A stretch of DNA of 64,000 nucleotides, taken from the NCBI GenBank assembly GCA_000949895.1, contig JWIT01000007.1, positions 186,001 to 250,000 of the forward strand, read 5' to 3'. The notes beneath the pieces are model-generated. The model worked only from the letters and a program-made list of their open reading frames with translations, did not search any database and was not told the origin of the DNA. The stretch is from Agrobacterium arsenijevicii (lineage in GTDB: Bacteria; Pseudomonadota; Alphaproteobacteria; Rhizobiales; Rhizobiaceae). Both the position numbers and the translations under genes were made by a program. Position 1 is the first letter of the stretch. Every line of letters begins with the position of its first letter. Of this stretch, positions 46,272 to 54,376 are shown piece after piece.

Positions 46272-46352
46272 AGGGTTTATTAGCGTTTTCCACCAATAGT
46301 CGTGTCGATCGTTACGGATCACGCGGGATCGCGTTTGCGACGCGAGGGGAAA

Positions 46353-47555
46353 ATGCAACCGGGCAAATCAGACTATGAGCATTATTGGGACCCGTTGCGG
46401 GCGCTCCTCATGCTGCTCGGCATTCCCTATCATGCCTCCCTGCTCTACAGCTACGCTTTGCCCTGGGACATCAAGGATTTCGAGACCAGCCCAGTCCTGA
46501 CCGCGTTCGGCGCGGCACTCGTCACCTTCCGCATGCCTGCGTTTTTTCTGGTGGCCGGTTATTTTTCCACCATGGTCATCGGCAGGAAGGGCAGGATGCC
46601 CTGGCTCAGGCAGCGTTTCCTTCGCCTCGGCCTACCCTTCATCGTGGCCTTGCTTTTGCTTGGCCCATTGCAGCTTTTCCTGCAGCAACTGGCAGGCATC
46701 GCCAAAGGCGATATCACCACCGACCAGCTGATGCAGAACCTGCCCGGCTTGCTGGTGCCGAGCGAGCAATGGATCATGCATCTATGGTTCCTACCCGCCC
46801 TCCTCGCCTATTCAGTCCTGCTTGCCAGCCTGCTGTTTCTGACAGGGTATCCGCCCCTCGCCTATGCAAAAAACTGGTTCGACAGGATGCGGGATCGATA
46901 CCCAACTGCGTTTTTCGTCGTACTCTGCACCTTCCCCATTTTATGGGAGCTGATGGTTTACGGTTCAGGCCTGTTTGCTGGGAAGACCGGGAACGGCCTA
47001 TTCATTCTCTATGAACGCGCCTCCGACCCTTACGCACGCTACGTACCGTTCTTCCTCATCGGGGCTTTGCTTCACCGCGATCGGGTTCTCTTTCACCGCT
47101 TTCGCCAGACCGGCATTCTCACCGGTGTCATCGCGTTTGGCGCGATCACGGTAGCGGTTACCCTGCGGTTGCAAAATCCCTTTTCGAACTCGGCCCTGCA
47201 GGTGCTGGTTTCGGCAATCGCCGCAGTGGCGGCGAGCCGTCTGCTGATCGACCTCGCCTGCCGGTTTTTCGACAGACCCAGCCGGTTTGCCGGACGCATG
47301 ACGGACGCTTCCTTCACCATCTATCTGCTCCACCACCCGCTGATTTATGCCTTCGGCACGCTCTTCATCCTGATCTCGCTGCCGCCGATCCTCGAATTCG
47401 CCATCATCGTCGCGGCCACCACGGGAACGGCTTATCTGCTGCATCAGGCGATACGCCGCAGCCCGCTTGCCCTTTTTCTTTTCAACGGCATTCGCAAACC
47501 GAGGCCGGTGGCCAATATCGGCACACAGGTGCCTGCCTCCCAAACCCTTCGTTAA
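46353..47555 (+). CDS. Membrane acyltransferase (acyltransferase-3 family, OpgC/MdoC-like)
   Basis: A 400-residue integral membrane protein with about ten helices. The N-terminal Y-W-D-P-L-R-A-L-L-M-L-L-G-I-P-Y-H-A-S has the acyltransferase-3 histidine after the first helix, and R-M-P-A-F-F-L-V-A-G-Y follows in the next. OpgC-type members add succinyl or acetyl groups to periplasmic glucans or exported polysaccharide. GAGGGGAAA precedes ATG 46353. The next gene is a lipid-linked glycan flippase 57 bases on, so the acceptor is probably the same glycan. The acyl group cannot be told from sequence. Confidence 0.83.
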   Translation: MQPGKSDYEHYWDPLRALLMLLGIPYHASLLYSYALPWDIKDFETSPVLTAFGAALVTFRMPAFFLVAGYFSTMVIGRKGRMPWLRQRFLRLGLPFIVALLLLGPLQLFLQQLAGIAKGDITTDQLMQNLPGLLVPSEQWIMHLWFLPALLAYSVLLASLLFLTGYPPLAYAKNWFDRMRDRYPTAFFVVLCTFPILWELMVYGSGLFAGKTGNGLFILYERASDPYARYVPFFLIGALLHRDRVLFHRFRQTGILTGVIAFGAITVAVTLRLQNPFSNSALQVLVSAIAAVAASRLLIDLACRFFDRPSRFAGRMTDASFTIYLLHHPLIYAFGTLFILISLPPILEFAIIVAATTGTAYLLHQAIRRSPLALFLFNGIRKPRPVANIGTQVPASQTLR

Positions 47556-47612
47556 TGATAAGGCGCTTATAATCCAGTTGCCCACTCAACTGGAAAAGAT
47601 GGCGTGTGGATC

Positions 47613-49028
47613 ATGGCTATCCTCAACACGGCGGAAAAAGCCCTACCCGCAGGCCTGCGCGCTAAACTGGCGCCGCTGGGGGCGAAGATCGCCGTTGCCG
47701 TTTCCGCAAGAGACGATGTCTCCCGTGCCCAGCGTATGGCGCTGGTCGCCTTCGCGGTGCGCATCATCAGCGCCGGCATCGCCTTCATCTCCCAGATCAT
47801 CCTTGCCCGCCTGATGGGCGAATTCGAATACGGCCTGTTCGCCTTTGTCTGGGTTCTGGTCATCCTGTTCGGCAATCTGTCCTGTCTCGGCTTCCACACC
47901 ACCGTCATCCGCTTTTTGCCCGGCTACCGTCTGGAGGATGCCCATGACAAGATCATGGGGCTGACCTCGACGGCGCGCCTCTTCGCCATGCTTTCGGCAA
48001 GTGCGCTTGCACTTTGCGGTTTCGTGTTCCTGTATTTCTTCGGCGAGCGTATCGCCGCCTATTACCTCATCCCCGTTTCGCTGGCGCTATTCACCCTACC
48101 GATGGTGGCTCTTGGCGATGTGTTGAACGGCACCGCCCGCGCCAATGGCTGGGCGGTCTCCGCACTCAGCCCCACCTATATCGTCCGCCCGGTGCTGATC
48201 CTGCTGTTCATGCTGGTGGCGATCGGTCTCGGCGCGGAAAAAACTGCAACGACAGCGATGCTCGCGGCCCTTTTGGCCACTTATGTCACCACGCTTTTCC
48301 ATTTCGTCTTCATGAACCGCCGGCTCAACCAGCATTTTCGCAGCGTCGCCCGCAAGGTTCATTTTCGCCCGTGGATACGGTTTGCCTTCCCGATGTTCCT
48401 GATCGACGGCATCGGTTTCTTGATGACCAATTCCGATGTGGTGATCGTTGGCCTCTATCTGCCGCCGGATCAGGTCGGCATTTATTTCGCCGCGGCAAAA
48501 ACCATCGTGCTGATGCAGTTCGTGTTTTTCTCCGTGCAGGCAGCGGCGGCACCGCGTCTCGCCGCGCTGATTGCGGCCAATGACAGGCAGGGGCTGGCCG
48601 GTTTCGCCAGCCAGGCCGCGCGCTGGGCCTTCTGGCCATCGCTTGCCGTCGGCAGCCTCGTGCTTCTGGCAGGCCCGTTCCTGCTGTCGCTGTTCGGTCC
48701 CGGTTTCGTTCAGGGCTACGAGCTGATGTTCTTCCTTTTTGCCGGTTTCCTCGCAAAAGCGGTGATCGGCCCGGGAGAGACGCTGCTGAATATGGCCGGC
48801 AAACAAAAATTGTGCGTGGCGCTGTATATTATTATCTTCGGTTGTAACATTCTACTCAACATGGCGTTGATTCCGGTCTATGGTCTGGCAGGGGCCGCAG
48901 CGGCGGTCGCGATAGCCATGTGCATAGAAGCTGTGCTATTGCATATTGCCATTCGCCGCACACTCGGGATCGTCCTTTTTGCCTTCAACGATCCCCGGGC
49001 GGGTCAAGACACTGGGAAGGCGGTGTAA
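47613..49028 (+). CDS. Polysaccharide flippase (Wzx-like, MOP superfamily)
   Basis: A 471-residue membrane protein with about 12-14 helices, typical of the MOP/PST flippases that move undecaprenyl-linked repeat units across the inner membrane. The first helices (I-S-A-G-I-A-F-I-S-Q-I-I-L-A-R-L-M-G-E-F-E-Y-G) show the common A-R-x-L-G/M-G-x-x-x-Y-G motif. A soluble ~40-residue N-terminus precedes them. ATG 47613 was chosen; GTG 47604 in the same frame is possible. The downstream GNAT gene begins 8 bases after the stop. No polymerase or glycosyltransferase lies in this immediate trio. Confidence 0.86.
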   Translation: MAILNTAEKALPAGLRAKLAPLGAKIAVAVSARDDVSRAQRMALVAFAVRIISAGIAFISQIILARLMGEFEYGLFAFVWVLVILFGNLSCLGFHTTVIRFLPGYRLEDAHDKIMGLTSTARLFAMLSASALALCGFVFLYFFGERIAAYYLIPVSLALFTLPMVALGDVLNGTARANGWAVSALSPTYIVRPVLILLFMLVAIGLGAEKTATTAMLAALLATYVTTLFHFVFMNRRLNQHFRSVARKVHFRPWIRFAFPMFLIDGIGFLMTNSDVVIVGLYLPPDQVGIYFAAAKTIVLMQFVFFSVQAAAAPRLAALIAANDRQGLAGFASQAARWAFWPSLAVGSLVLLAGPFLLSLFGPGFVQGYELMFFLFAGFLAKAVIGPGETLLNMAGKQKLCVALYIIIFGCNILLNMALIPVYGLAGAAAAVAIAMCIEAVLLHIAIRRTLGIVLFAFNDPRAGQDTGKAV

Positions 49029-49036
49029 CGATAAGC

Positions 49037-50308
49037 ATGTCCAGCGACCCAAAGAATCCGGATTTTCAGGACCCGCGCATCGCTGCGCTGATGGCGTCCG
49101 CTGAGCGTGATCGTCCCGTGGCCGACAGCAGCCGGCGCGTGGGACGCGACGGCCGCGAATTCTGCATCTATCCCGGCCGGCTCGGTTACGACATGCAGGA
49201 AGAACTCGACTTCCTGTCGAACCGCGTCATGGAGGCAAATGTCTTCTTCACCGGGCGGCTTCTTGCGCCCGCCATGCCGCGTATCGACGACAAGTCCGTG
49301 CGCTTCGCCCTTATTCGCGACGAGAACGGCGCCAGAAGCCGCATGCGCTTTCTGATGCCCTTCACCGTGGAAAAGCCGGGCTTTTCCATCGGTCCCTCCA
49401 TCATCCGCGGCTGGGCCAATCCGTTTGGCCCTCTCGGCACGCCGCTGGTCGACACAGAGGGTGCCGCAGAGACGCTCGACAATCTTTTCGATGCGCTTTC
49501 CGACCCGGAAATGCGCTTGCCGAACGTTCTCGTGCTGCCGGATGTGCGGCTTGAAGGGCCTTTTGCCCGCATGTTCAGGGCCATCGCGCTCAGCCGCAAC
49601 CTGCCGGTGACAACGACGGGCAATTATCAGCGGCCGATGCTGGAAAGCCTTCTGGACGGCGAAGCCTATCTGCGAAATTCACTTACGCCGCACCATTTGC
49701 GGGAAATGCGCAGGCAGTGGCGGCAGCTCGAAAAACTCGGTCCCCTCTCCTACACTGTTACCCGGCAACCGAAAGACATTCGCTACCGCATGGAAGAATT
49801 TCTGGCGCTGGAGGCGAGCGGCTGGAAAGGCCGTAAACGCAGCGCGCTGGTCAACGACCGATATCGCGCCGCCTTCGCCCGCGAGGCGATCACCAATCTG
49901 GCCGAAGCGGATGCGGTGCGTATCCATACCATCGATCTCAACGGCAGTGCCATCGCCTCCATGATCGTGTTCATGACGGCCGGCGAGGCCTATACATGGA
50001 AGACCGCCTTTGACGAATCCTATTCGCGGTTTTCGCCCGGCAAGCTGCTGATGCAGAAACTGACCGACTGGCAGCTGGACGACGCCAATATTCTGCGCAG
50101 CGACAGCTGTGCCGTGCCCGATCACCCGATCATGAGCCGCTTCTGGCAGGAACGTCAGGAGATGGGTACATTGGTCGTCGGGCTGGCCCAGAACAGCGAC
50201 CGCGACGTGCGGCAGGTTTCCACGCAGGTGGACATGTACCGCAACACCCGCAACCTCGCCCGCAGCCTGCGCCAGAAAATCCTCTCCTTCGGACGCAAGA
50301 GCAGTTAA
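49037..50308 (+). CDS. BioF2/CelD-type GNAT acetyltransferase-like protein
   Basis: A 423-residue soluble protein. The C-terminal half (about 230-380) is a FemAB-like GNAT domain of the type found in polysaccharide and cellulose loci (W-K-G-R-K-R-S-A-L, then H-T-I-D-L-N-G-S-A-I-A-S-M-I, then Y-S-R-F-S-P-G-K-L-L). The N-terminal ~200 residues are a second, divergent half. It probably acylates or aminoacylates a glycan. ATG 49037 is placed after the flippase stop, and the frame extending back into the flippase is rejected. A perfect hairpin follows. Confidence 0.8.
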   Translation: MSSDPKNPDFQDPRIAALMASAERDRPVADSSRRVGRDGREFCIYPGRLGYDMQEELDFLSNRVMEANVFFTGRLLAPAMPRIDDKSVRFALIRDENGARSRMRFLMPFTVEKPGFSIGPSIIRGWANPFGPLGTPLVDTEGAAETLDNLFDALSDPEMRLPNVLVLPDVRLEGPFARMFRAIALSRNLPVTTTGNYQRPMLESLLDGEAYLRNSLTPHHLREMRRQWRQLEKLGPLSYTVTRQPKDIRYRMEEFLALEASGWKGRKRSALVNDRYRAAFAREAITNLAEADAVRIHTIDLNGSAIASMIVFMTAGEAYTWKTAFDESYSRFSPGKLLMQKLTDWQLDDANILRSDSCAVPDHPIMSRFWQERQEMGTLVVGLAQNSDRDVRQVSTQVDMYRNTRNLARSLRQKILSFGRKSS

Positions 50309-50310
50309 TC

Positions 50311-50336
50311 CCGAAGGATGCCGCAGCATCCTTCGG
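50311..50336. terminator. Hairpin between the GNAT gene and the repetitive secreted gene
   Basis: CCGAAGGATGC (50311-50321) and GCATCCTTCGG (50326-50336) pair perfectly over 11 bp with a 4-base loop. It lies between converging genes; no strong T-run follows either way. Confidence 0.7.
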
Positions 50337-50372
50337 ACTATTATCGGACCACCGGCGGGGTTGACGCCCGCG

Positions 50373-51023
50373 TCAGCGCGAGGCTGTCCGGATCATCTTG
50401 CACAATTGCGTCAGCGCTGCATCGTATCCGCCACCCAGAATATCGACACAACGGCGGGCGAGCTTGATCTGCTCGGTTCGTGACATGTCGTTATAGGCCT
50501 GTATGGCATTGCGCATGGCACCGGGCGATACCGGTCCGGGGTTACCGGGGTTACCCGGATTTCCCGGGTTGCCGGGGTTTCCCGGATTGCCAGGATTGCC
50601 GGGCGAAGCCGAGCCGCCGATGCCAAGCCCGACGCCAAGGCCAAGACCACTTGACCCGCCGACATTTGCACCAACATTGGCGTTGACACCGCTGGAGCCG
50701 CCTACGGAAGCATTGACGCCCGCGTTGACACCGCTGGAACCGCCAACGGATGCATTGACATCCGCGTTGACCCCATTGTTGCCACCGACCGACGCGTTGA
50801 CATCAGCACCCAGCCCGCCGCCGCTCCTGCCGCCGACATCAGCACTGGCATTGACCCCATTGCTGCCGCCAACGGAGGCATCGACACCGAGCCCGCCGCT
50901 GCCATTGCCACCCACACTGGCATTCACCCCGTTCTGACCGCCAATCCCGATATCCAGCGCATGGGCGTTGACCGGTAAGATCAGGCAGGCAGACAACAAT
51001 AAATTGCGAGAAAGCGCCCTCAT
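50373..51023 (-). CDS. Secreted repetitive Gly/Asn/Val protein with a collagen-like segment
   Basis: Function not recognised. The 216-residue protein has a signal peptide to about residue 22 (ending N-A-H-A). Residues about 25-135 are degenerate tandem copies built on V-N-A-S-V-G-G-S-S-G, including tandem identical units. Next comes a collagen-like run of seven Gly-Asn-Pro-type triplets (about 143-163). The C-terminal ~50 residues are non-repetitive, helical, and contain two cysteines (C-V-D-I-L-G and L-C-K-M-I). The repeats suggest a beta-roll or beta-helix surface or matrix protein. GGGAGGAAATT precedes ATG 51023. The upstream region is AT-rich with two palindromes (51089-51121). Confidence 0.72.
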   Translation of the reverse strand: MRALSRNLLLSACLILPVNAHALDIGIGGQNGVNASVGGNGSGGLGVDASVGGSNGVNASADVGGRSGGGLGADVNASVGGNNGVNADVNASVGGSSGVNAGVNASVGGSSGVNANVGANVGGSSGLGLGVGLGIGGSASPGNPGNPGNPGNPGNPGNPGNPGPVSPGAMRNAIQAYNDMSRTEQIKLARRCVDILGGGYDAALTQLCKMIRTASR

Positions 51024-51088
51024 AATTTCCTCCCTATGAGTTCTGGCTATCCCGCCCCGCGTGGAAACTCCACTTTGACATCATAGTT

Positions 51089-51121
51089 CAATTAGTAATT
51101 GCGCATATTCTAATTTATTAG
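51089..51121 (-). promoter_or_regulatory. Two AT-rich palindromes upstream of the repetitive secreted gene
   Basis: CAATTAGTAATTG at 51089-51101 and CTAATTTATTAG at 51110-51121 are perfect palindromes around a 1- and 2-base centre, 66 and 87 bases ahead of the leftward gene. They could be sites for one dimeric regulator. No regulator is identified. Confidence 0.45.
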
Positions 51122-51269
51122 TGGTGTCTAATATTACTTTAACGCCTCAACCTCCGGTGTACCGATACGGGACGGACAAACCCCGCCACACCCCGATTTT
51201 CCGCCCGGCGAAGACACCAAACGGCGCCTGCAAACACACGTCATTCAAAAGGAAAAGTCAGCTTTGGGG

Positions 51270-51298
51270 TTGCACGCATGGCATCGACCGTGATAGAC
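51270..51298 (+). promoter_or_regulatory. Possible promoter of tRNA-Leu
   Basis: TTGCAC at 51270-51275 and ATAGAC at 51293-51298 are spaced by 17 bases and lie about 20 bases ahead of the mature tRNA. The match is by eye. Confidence 0.4.
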
Positions 51299-51318
51299 GC
51301 CGTGGCATTACCACCGTT

Positions 51319-51403
51319 GCCCCAATGGCGGAATTGGTAGACGCGCCGCACTCAAAATGCGGTTCCGCAAGGAGTGCTGGTTCGATCCCGGCTTGGGGTA
51401 CCA
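51319..51403 (+). tRNA. tRNA-Leu (anticodon CAA)
   Basis: An 85-base gene with acceptor strands GCCCCAA (51319-51325) and TTGGGGT (ending 51399), a 5-bp anticodon stem CCGCA/TGCGG around loop CTCAAAA (anticodon CAA), a long variable arm as expected for tRNA-Leu, and a T-arm GGTTCGATCCC. The CCA end is encoded (51401-51403). The 1-72 pair is G-T. Confidence 0.95.
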
Positions 51404-51669
51404 TTTCCAAAACCGCATTGATTTTCTTCGCTTTATCCGGGTCTTCACAAAAGACCTGTCGATTACCCCGTGGCCATCACCACGCTCACGAAACTTTGCT
51501 CGCCTGCCCCCCGAATATTACCGGGCTTTCATTTGCCAGATGCAAAGGACTGGATTAGACGACTCCCGTAACACACCGTTGAACCGGCGACTTAATTTCG
51601 CCATCACGCCCGCCTTTTTGAAAGCCCGTTCGGGATATCTGCTTCTTCGCGAAGTTTGGGGAAAACATC

Positions 51670-52185
51670 ATGGCCACTGCAACGACCGCCGACAACAGCC
51701 GCACGCTCGCCGCTCTTGGCGTAACGGCGGGAATGATCTTCACCGTCGGCTCTGCCCTCGGTTTCCAGCATATTGGCGGTTATACGCCCTGCGCATTGTG
51801 CCTCTTGCAGCGCGATCCCTATTATTACGCCATTCCGCTCGGAATTCTGGCCGTTGCGACCAGCATATTCAAGCTGCCGGTTCAGATCACGCGGCTGCTT
51901 CTCGCCCTCATCGGCGTGGCGATGCTGATCGGCGCCGGGCTTGGTGTTTATCACGCCGGTGTGGAATGGGGTTTCTGGGCTGGACCGATTACCTGTGCCA
52001 CCGGCGCACCGTCCATCACCACCAATGCCGGTGACCTGCTGGGCAATCTGAACGCCATCAAGGCCCCCTCCTGCAACGACGCTGCACTTCGGGTGCTCGG
52101 CCTTTCCTTTGCCGGCTGGAACGTCATTGCGAGTGTAGCGCTTGCAGCCGTCGCCTTTTTCGGCGCGAGCCGCAAAACCCGGTAA
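51670..52185 (+). CDS. dsbB: DsbB-family disulfide bond formation protein
   Basis: A 171-residue inner-membrane protein with four hydrophobic helices. It passes electrons from periplasmic DsbA to quinone. The first periplasmic loop has the C-A-L-C pair (residues 41 and 44, in P-C-A-L-C-L-L-Q-R), and the second periplasmic loop has cysteines 109 and 135 (G-P-I-T-C and A-P-S-C-N-D). All four active cysteines are thus present. ATG 51670 is chosen; the preceding bases give a weak ribosome site. No dsbA gene lies next to it. Confidence 0.9.
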   Translation: MATATTADNSRTLAALGVTAGMIFTVGSALGFQHIGGYTPCALCLLQRDPYYYAIPLGILAVATSIFKLPVQITRLLLALIGVAMLIGAGLGVYHAGVEWGFWAGPITCATGAPSITTNAGDLLGNLNAIKAPSCNDAALRVLGLSFAGWNVIASVALAAVAFFGASRKTR

Positions 52186-52215
52186 GAGGAAAAACCGTCT
52201 TGCAGTCCTGAGAGA

Positions 52216-52773
52216 TCAGGGCTGCAGCTCGGTATCCCAGTAAAGATAGTCCATCCAGCTTTCGTGCAGGTAGTTGGGCGGGAACAGCCGTCCGTTATTG
52301 TGCAGATCCTGAACCGTCGGCTGGAAGGGCTTCTGCGCCGGGAACATGCCCGCCTGTTTGGGAAGCTTGCTGCCTTTTCTAAGGTTGCAGGGAGAGCACG
52401 CCGCCACGACATTGTGCCATGTGGTTTCGCCGCCATGCGCGCGGGGGATCACATGATCGAAGGTCAGGTCGTCCCGCGAGCTGCAATACTGGCACTCGAA
52501 CTTGTCCCGAAGGAAAACGTTGAAGCGTGTAAAGGCAGGATTGCGGGTGGGCTGCACATAGGTCTTGAGGCTGACGACACTCGGCAGCCGCATGGAAAAG
52601 CTGGGAGACGACACCGCGTGATCATATTCTGCAATGATGTTCACACGGTCTAGAAATACAGCCTTGATCGCGTCCTGCCAGGACCACAACGACAAGGGAT
52701 AATAACTCAGTGGCCTGTAGTCTGCGTTCAGAACGAGCGCCGGCAGGGCCTGTGGTGAAACTGCAATCGTCAA
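52216..52773 (-). CDS. HNH endonuclease family protein
   Basis: A 185-residue protein with an HNH/ribbon nuclease domain in the middle: C-Q-Y-C (about 93-96), D-H-V-I-P-R (the H of HNH), H-N-V-V-A-A-C and C-N-L-R-K-G. Standalone HNH proteins of this kind are widespread in alphaproteobacteria; the cellular role is not known. The start is TTG 52773 with AGGAG seven bases ahead, which gives the usual N-terminus P-A-L-V-L-N-A-D-Y-R-P-L. It is convergent with dsbB. Confidence 0.87.
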   Translation of the reverse strand: MTIAVSPQALPALVLNADYRPLSYYPLSLWSWQDAIKAVFLDRVNIIAEYDHAVSSPSFSMRLPSVVSLKTYVQPTRNPAFTRFNVFLRDKFECQYCSSRDDLTFDHVIPRAHGGETTWHNVVAACSPCNLRKGSKLPKQAGMFPAQKPFQPTVQDLHNNGRLFPPNYLHESWMDYLYWDTELQP

Positions 52774-53076
52774 GGGCTTCTCCTGATCGATTCGGCATCT
52801 GCACTTGTATATTAGGTCCGTTGTTACAGGATTGTGAAGCCTATAAATGCAGCGGAGAAGAGCTTAATTTTTCAGCTCAAAAAACGTCTTTTTTGCGTTC
52901 CGGACAATCAGGCGGCGAGGCGGATGCTTTCCCACCATCTGTTGATGCGCAACAGCGGCACGGCGGCGATTCGGCGTCATCATTCTCACGCTCGATGCGA
53001 TATCGGTGATATAGTCACTGTGGCGAACGATTTAAAAAAAGCTCGTCTGTCGTCCTGTCACGGGAAGGAAACGACC
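52774..53076. other. 303-base divergent spacer, nothing clear
   Basis: It lies between the HNH gene and a small exported protein. An in-frame extension of the latter to 52834 exists but has no family-like sequence and passes the signal peptide, so it is not taken as coding. No repeats or promoter hexamers stood out. Confidence 0.4.
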
Positions 53077-53379
53077 ATGGTCTTGCGCAGACACCAAGCG
53101 ACAGCGTTGCAGGTCGGCCTGGCAGCTGGCGCCTTTGCCGTCATGATGAGTTTGGCCACATCCGCGCCTGCCCAACAATATCAGAATTTCGAAGTCACGC
53201 CGGATGGCCGCGGCGGTGCGCAGGGAACGATCGGTGGCCGCAATTTCGAGGTCTACCGTAATTACGACCGGCCGCCGGCAAGCCGCCGTACCGCGAGGGA
53301 TGCGCAGCGCGAGGAGCGAAACCCTGTGCCACAGCAGACCTGTATCATCGACGTCGAGGGCCGAACCCGCTGCAAGTGA
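53077..53379 (+). CDS. Small exported protein of unknown function (100 residues)
   Basis: Not recognised. A signal peptide of about 33 residues (basic start R-R-H, hydrophobic core, S-A-P-A-Q cleavage) leads to a 67-residue mature part with G-R-G-G-A-Q-G-T-I-G-G-R-N-F-E-V and two cysteines near the end (C-I-I-D and R-T-R-C-K) that may form a disulfide. GGGAAGGAAACG precedes ATG 53077. It ends 149 bases before the cysteine-protease gene on the same strand; a functional link is possible but unsupported by sequence. Confidence 0.65.
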   Translation: MVLRRHQATALQVGLAAGAFAVMMSLATSAPAQQYQNFEVTPDGRGGAQGTIGGRNFEVYRNYDRPPASRRTARDAQREERNPVPQQTCIIDVEGRTRCK

Positions 53380-53528
53380 GTGCGGATCGTATCGGTTGCT
53401 CAGCTGTTTTATCTCGCCGTGAGAAAATTCGATTTCACTAAAAAGCAATCTATCGACTTAAACGGCCCGCAACAAAGGGTCGCTATGTTGCAAAGCACAA
53501 GAGACAAAAACGGTGCGGAGGCAGAGAC

Positions 53529-54134
53529 ATGGCGAAGAGACAAATCCGTCTGGCAAAGACTTTGGCAGTTGCCGTCAGCGTGTTGGCAAGCATGGCGACA
53601 GCGGCATCGGCCGCCCCGCTTGCTGGCCTGGCGCAAAACCCGACCGCATCGCGGCCCGGCCTGTTCATGAAGACAAGCCGCCCGACCATCGCACCCATCG
53701 CCTTTGCGAAGTTTTGCGACGATGCCGCCGACCAGTGCGTCCGGATTGGCGACCGCGACACGGTTGAACTGACAAAACAGAAGCGCATGGAACTCCAGCG
53801 CATCAACTCCGAGACCAACACCTCGATCATCTATGCCAGCGAAGCGGACGGACAGGACGAATGGAACCTGAACCCGGCAAGCGGTGACTGTGACGATTAC
53901 GCGGTGACCAAGCGGCAGCACCTTCTGCGTGCCGGATGGCCATCGGGCGCGCTGCGCATCGCCACCGCACTCACCCCAACCGGCATCGGCCACGCCGTTC
54001 TGGTCGTCAGCACCAGCCAGGGCGATCTGGTGCTTGATAACCGCACCAATGTCGTCAAACCGTGGAAAGCGGTTGATCTGAAATGGATCAAGATCCAGTC
54101 GCACGAAAACCCGCGTGTCTGGCTGAAGCTCTAG
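53529..54134 (+). CDS. Periplasmic transglutaminase-like cysteine protease (LapG family)
   Basis: A 201-residue exported protein of the bacterial transglutaminase-like cysteine proteinase family. Signal peptide to about residue 29 (A-A-S-A-A-P). The catalytic triad is cysteine 121 (G-D-C-D-D-Y-A), histidine 155 (G-I-G-H-A-V-L-V) and aspartate 170 (L-V-L-D-N). LapG-type members cut surface adhesins when c-di-GMP is low, held in check by an inner-membrane LapD. Neither a LapD-like nor a LapA-like gene is in the window, so the substrate is open. ATG 53529 is preceded by GGAGGCAGAGAC. Confidence 0.85.
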   Translation: MAKRQIRLAKTLAVAVSVLASMATAASAAPLAGLAQNPTASRPGLFMKTSRPTIAPIAFAKFCDDAADQCVRIGDRDTVELTKQKRMELQRINSETNTSIIYASEADGQDEWNLNPASGDCDDYAVTKRQHLLRAGWPSGALRIATALTPTGIGHAVLVVSTSQGDLVLDNRTNVVKPWKAVDLKWIKIQSHENPRVWLKL

Positions 54135-54376
54135 GTCTATCGGTTCACAGGACCGTATCTTTCGAACACGGCGGAGGGCACTCTGGTCTCCCTTCGGTCA
54201 CCACCTCGCATTTTGCGAAAATCGGCACAGGTTTTCGCCAATCCTCATCCTGAACGCATTGTCTGGCAGGGCTTTGGCGGATACTTCAAACCTTGCCTCA
54301 ATCTGGTTATAACGGGCAATGTGGCATCCGCTTTCAATGCCCTTGACCTTGTACTGGAGAGACAGTATCGGCATCT

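Noticed and set aside
50530..50590. Short tandem repeats that might suggest a CRISPR or VNTR locus
   Set aside because: The units are 9 bases with no spacers and encode Gly-Asn-Pro triplets in a gene; not a CRISPR.
51121..51558. A 145-codon open frame crossing the tRNA-Leu gene
   Set aside because: Its most conserved-looking part is simply the tRNA translated, a well-known source of false proteins.
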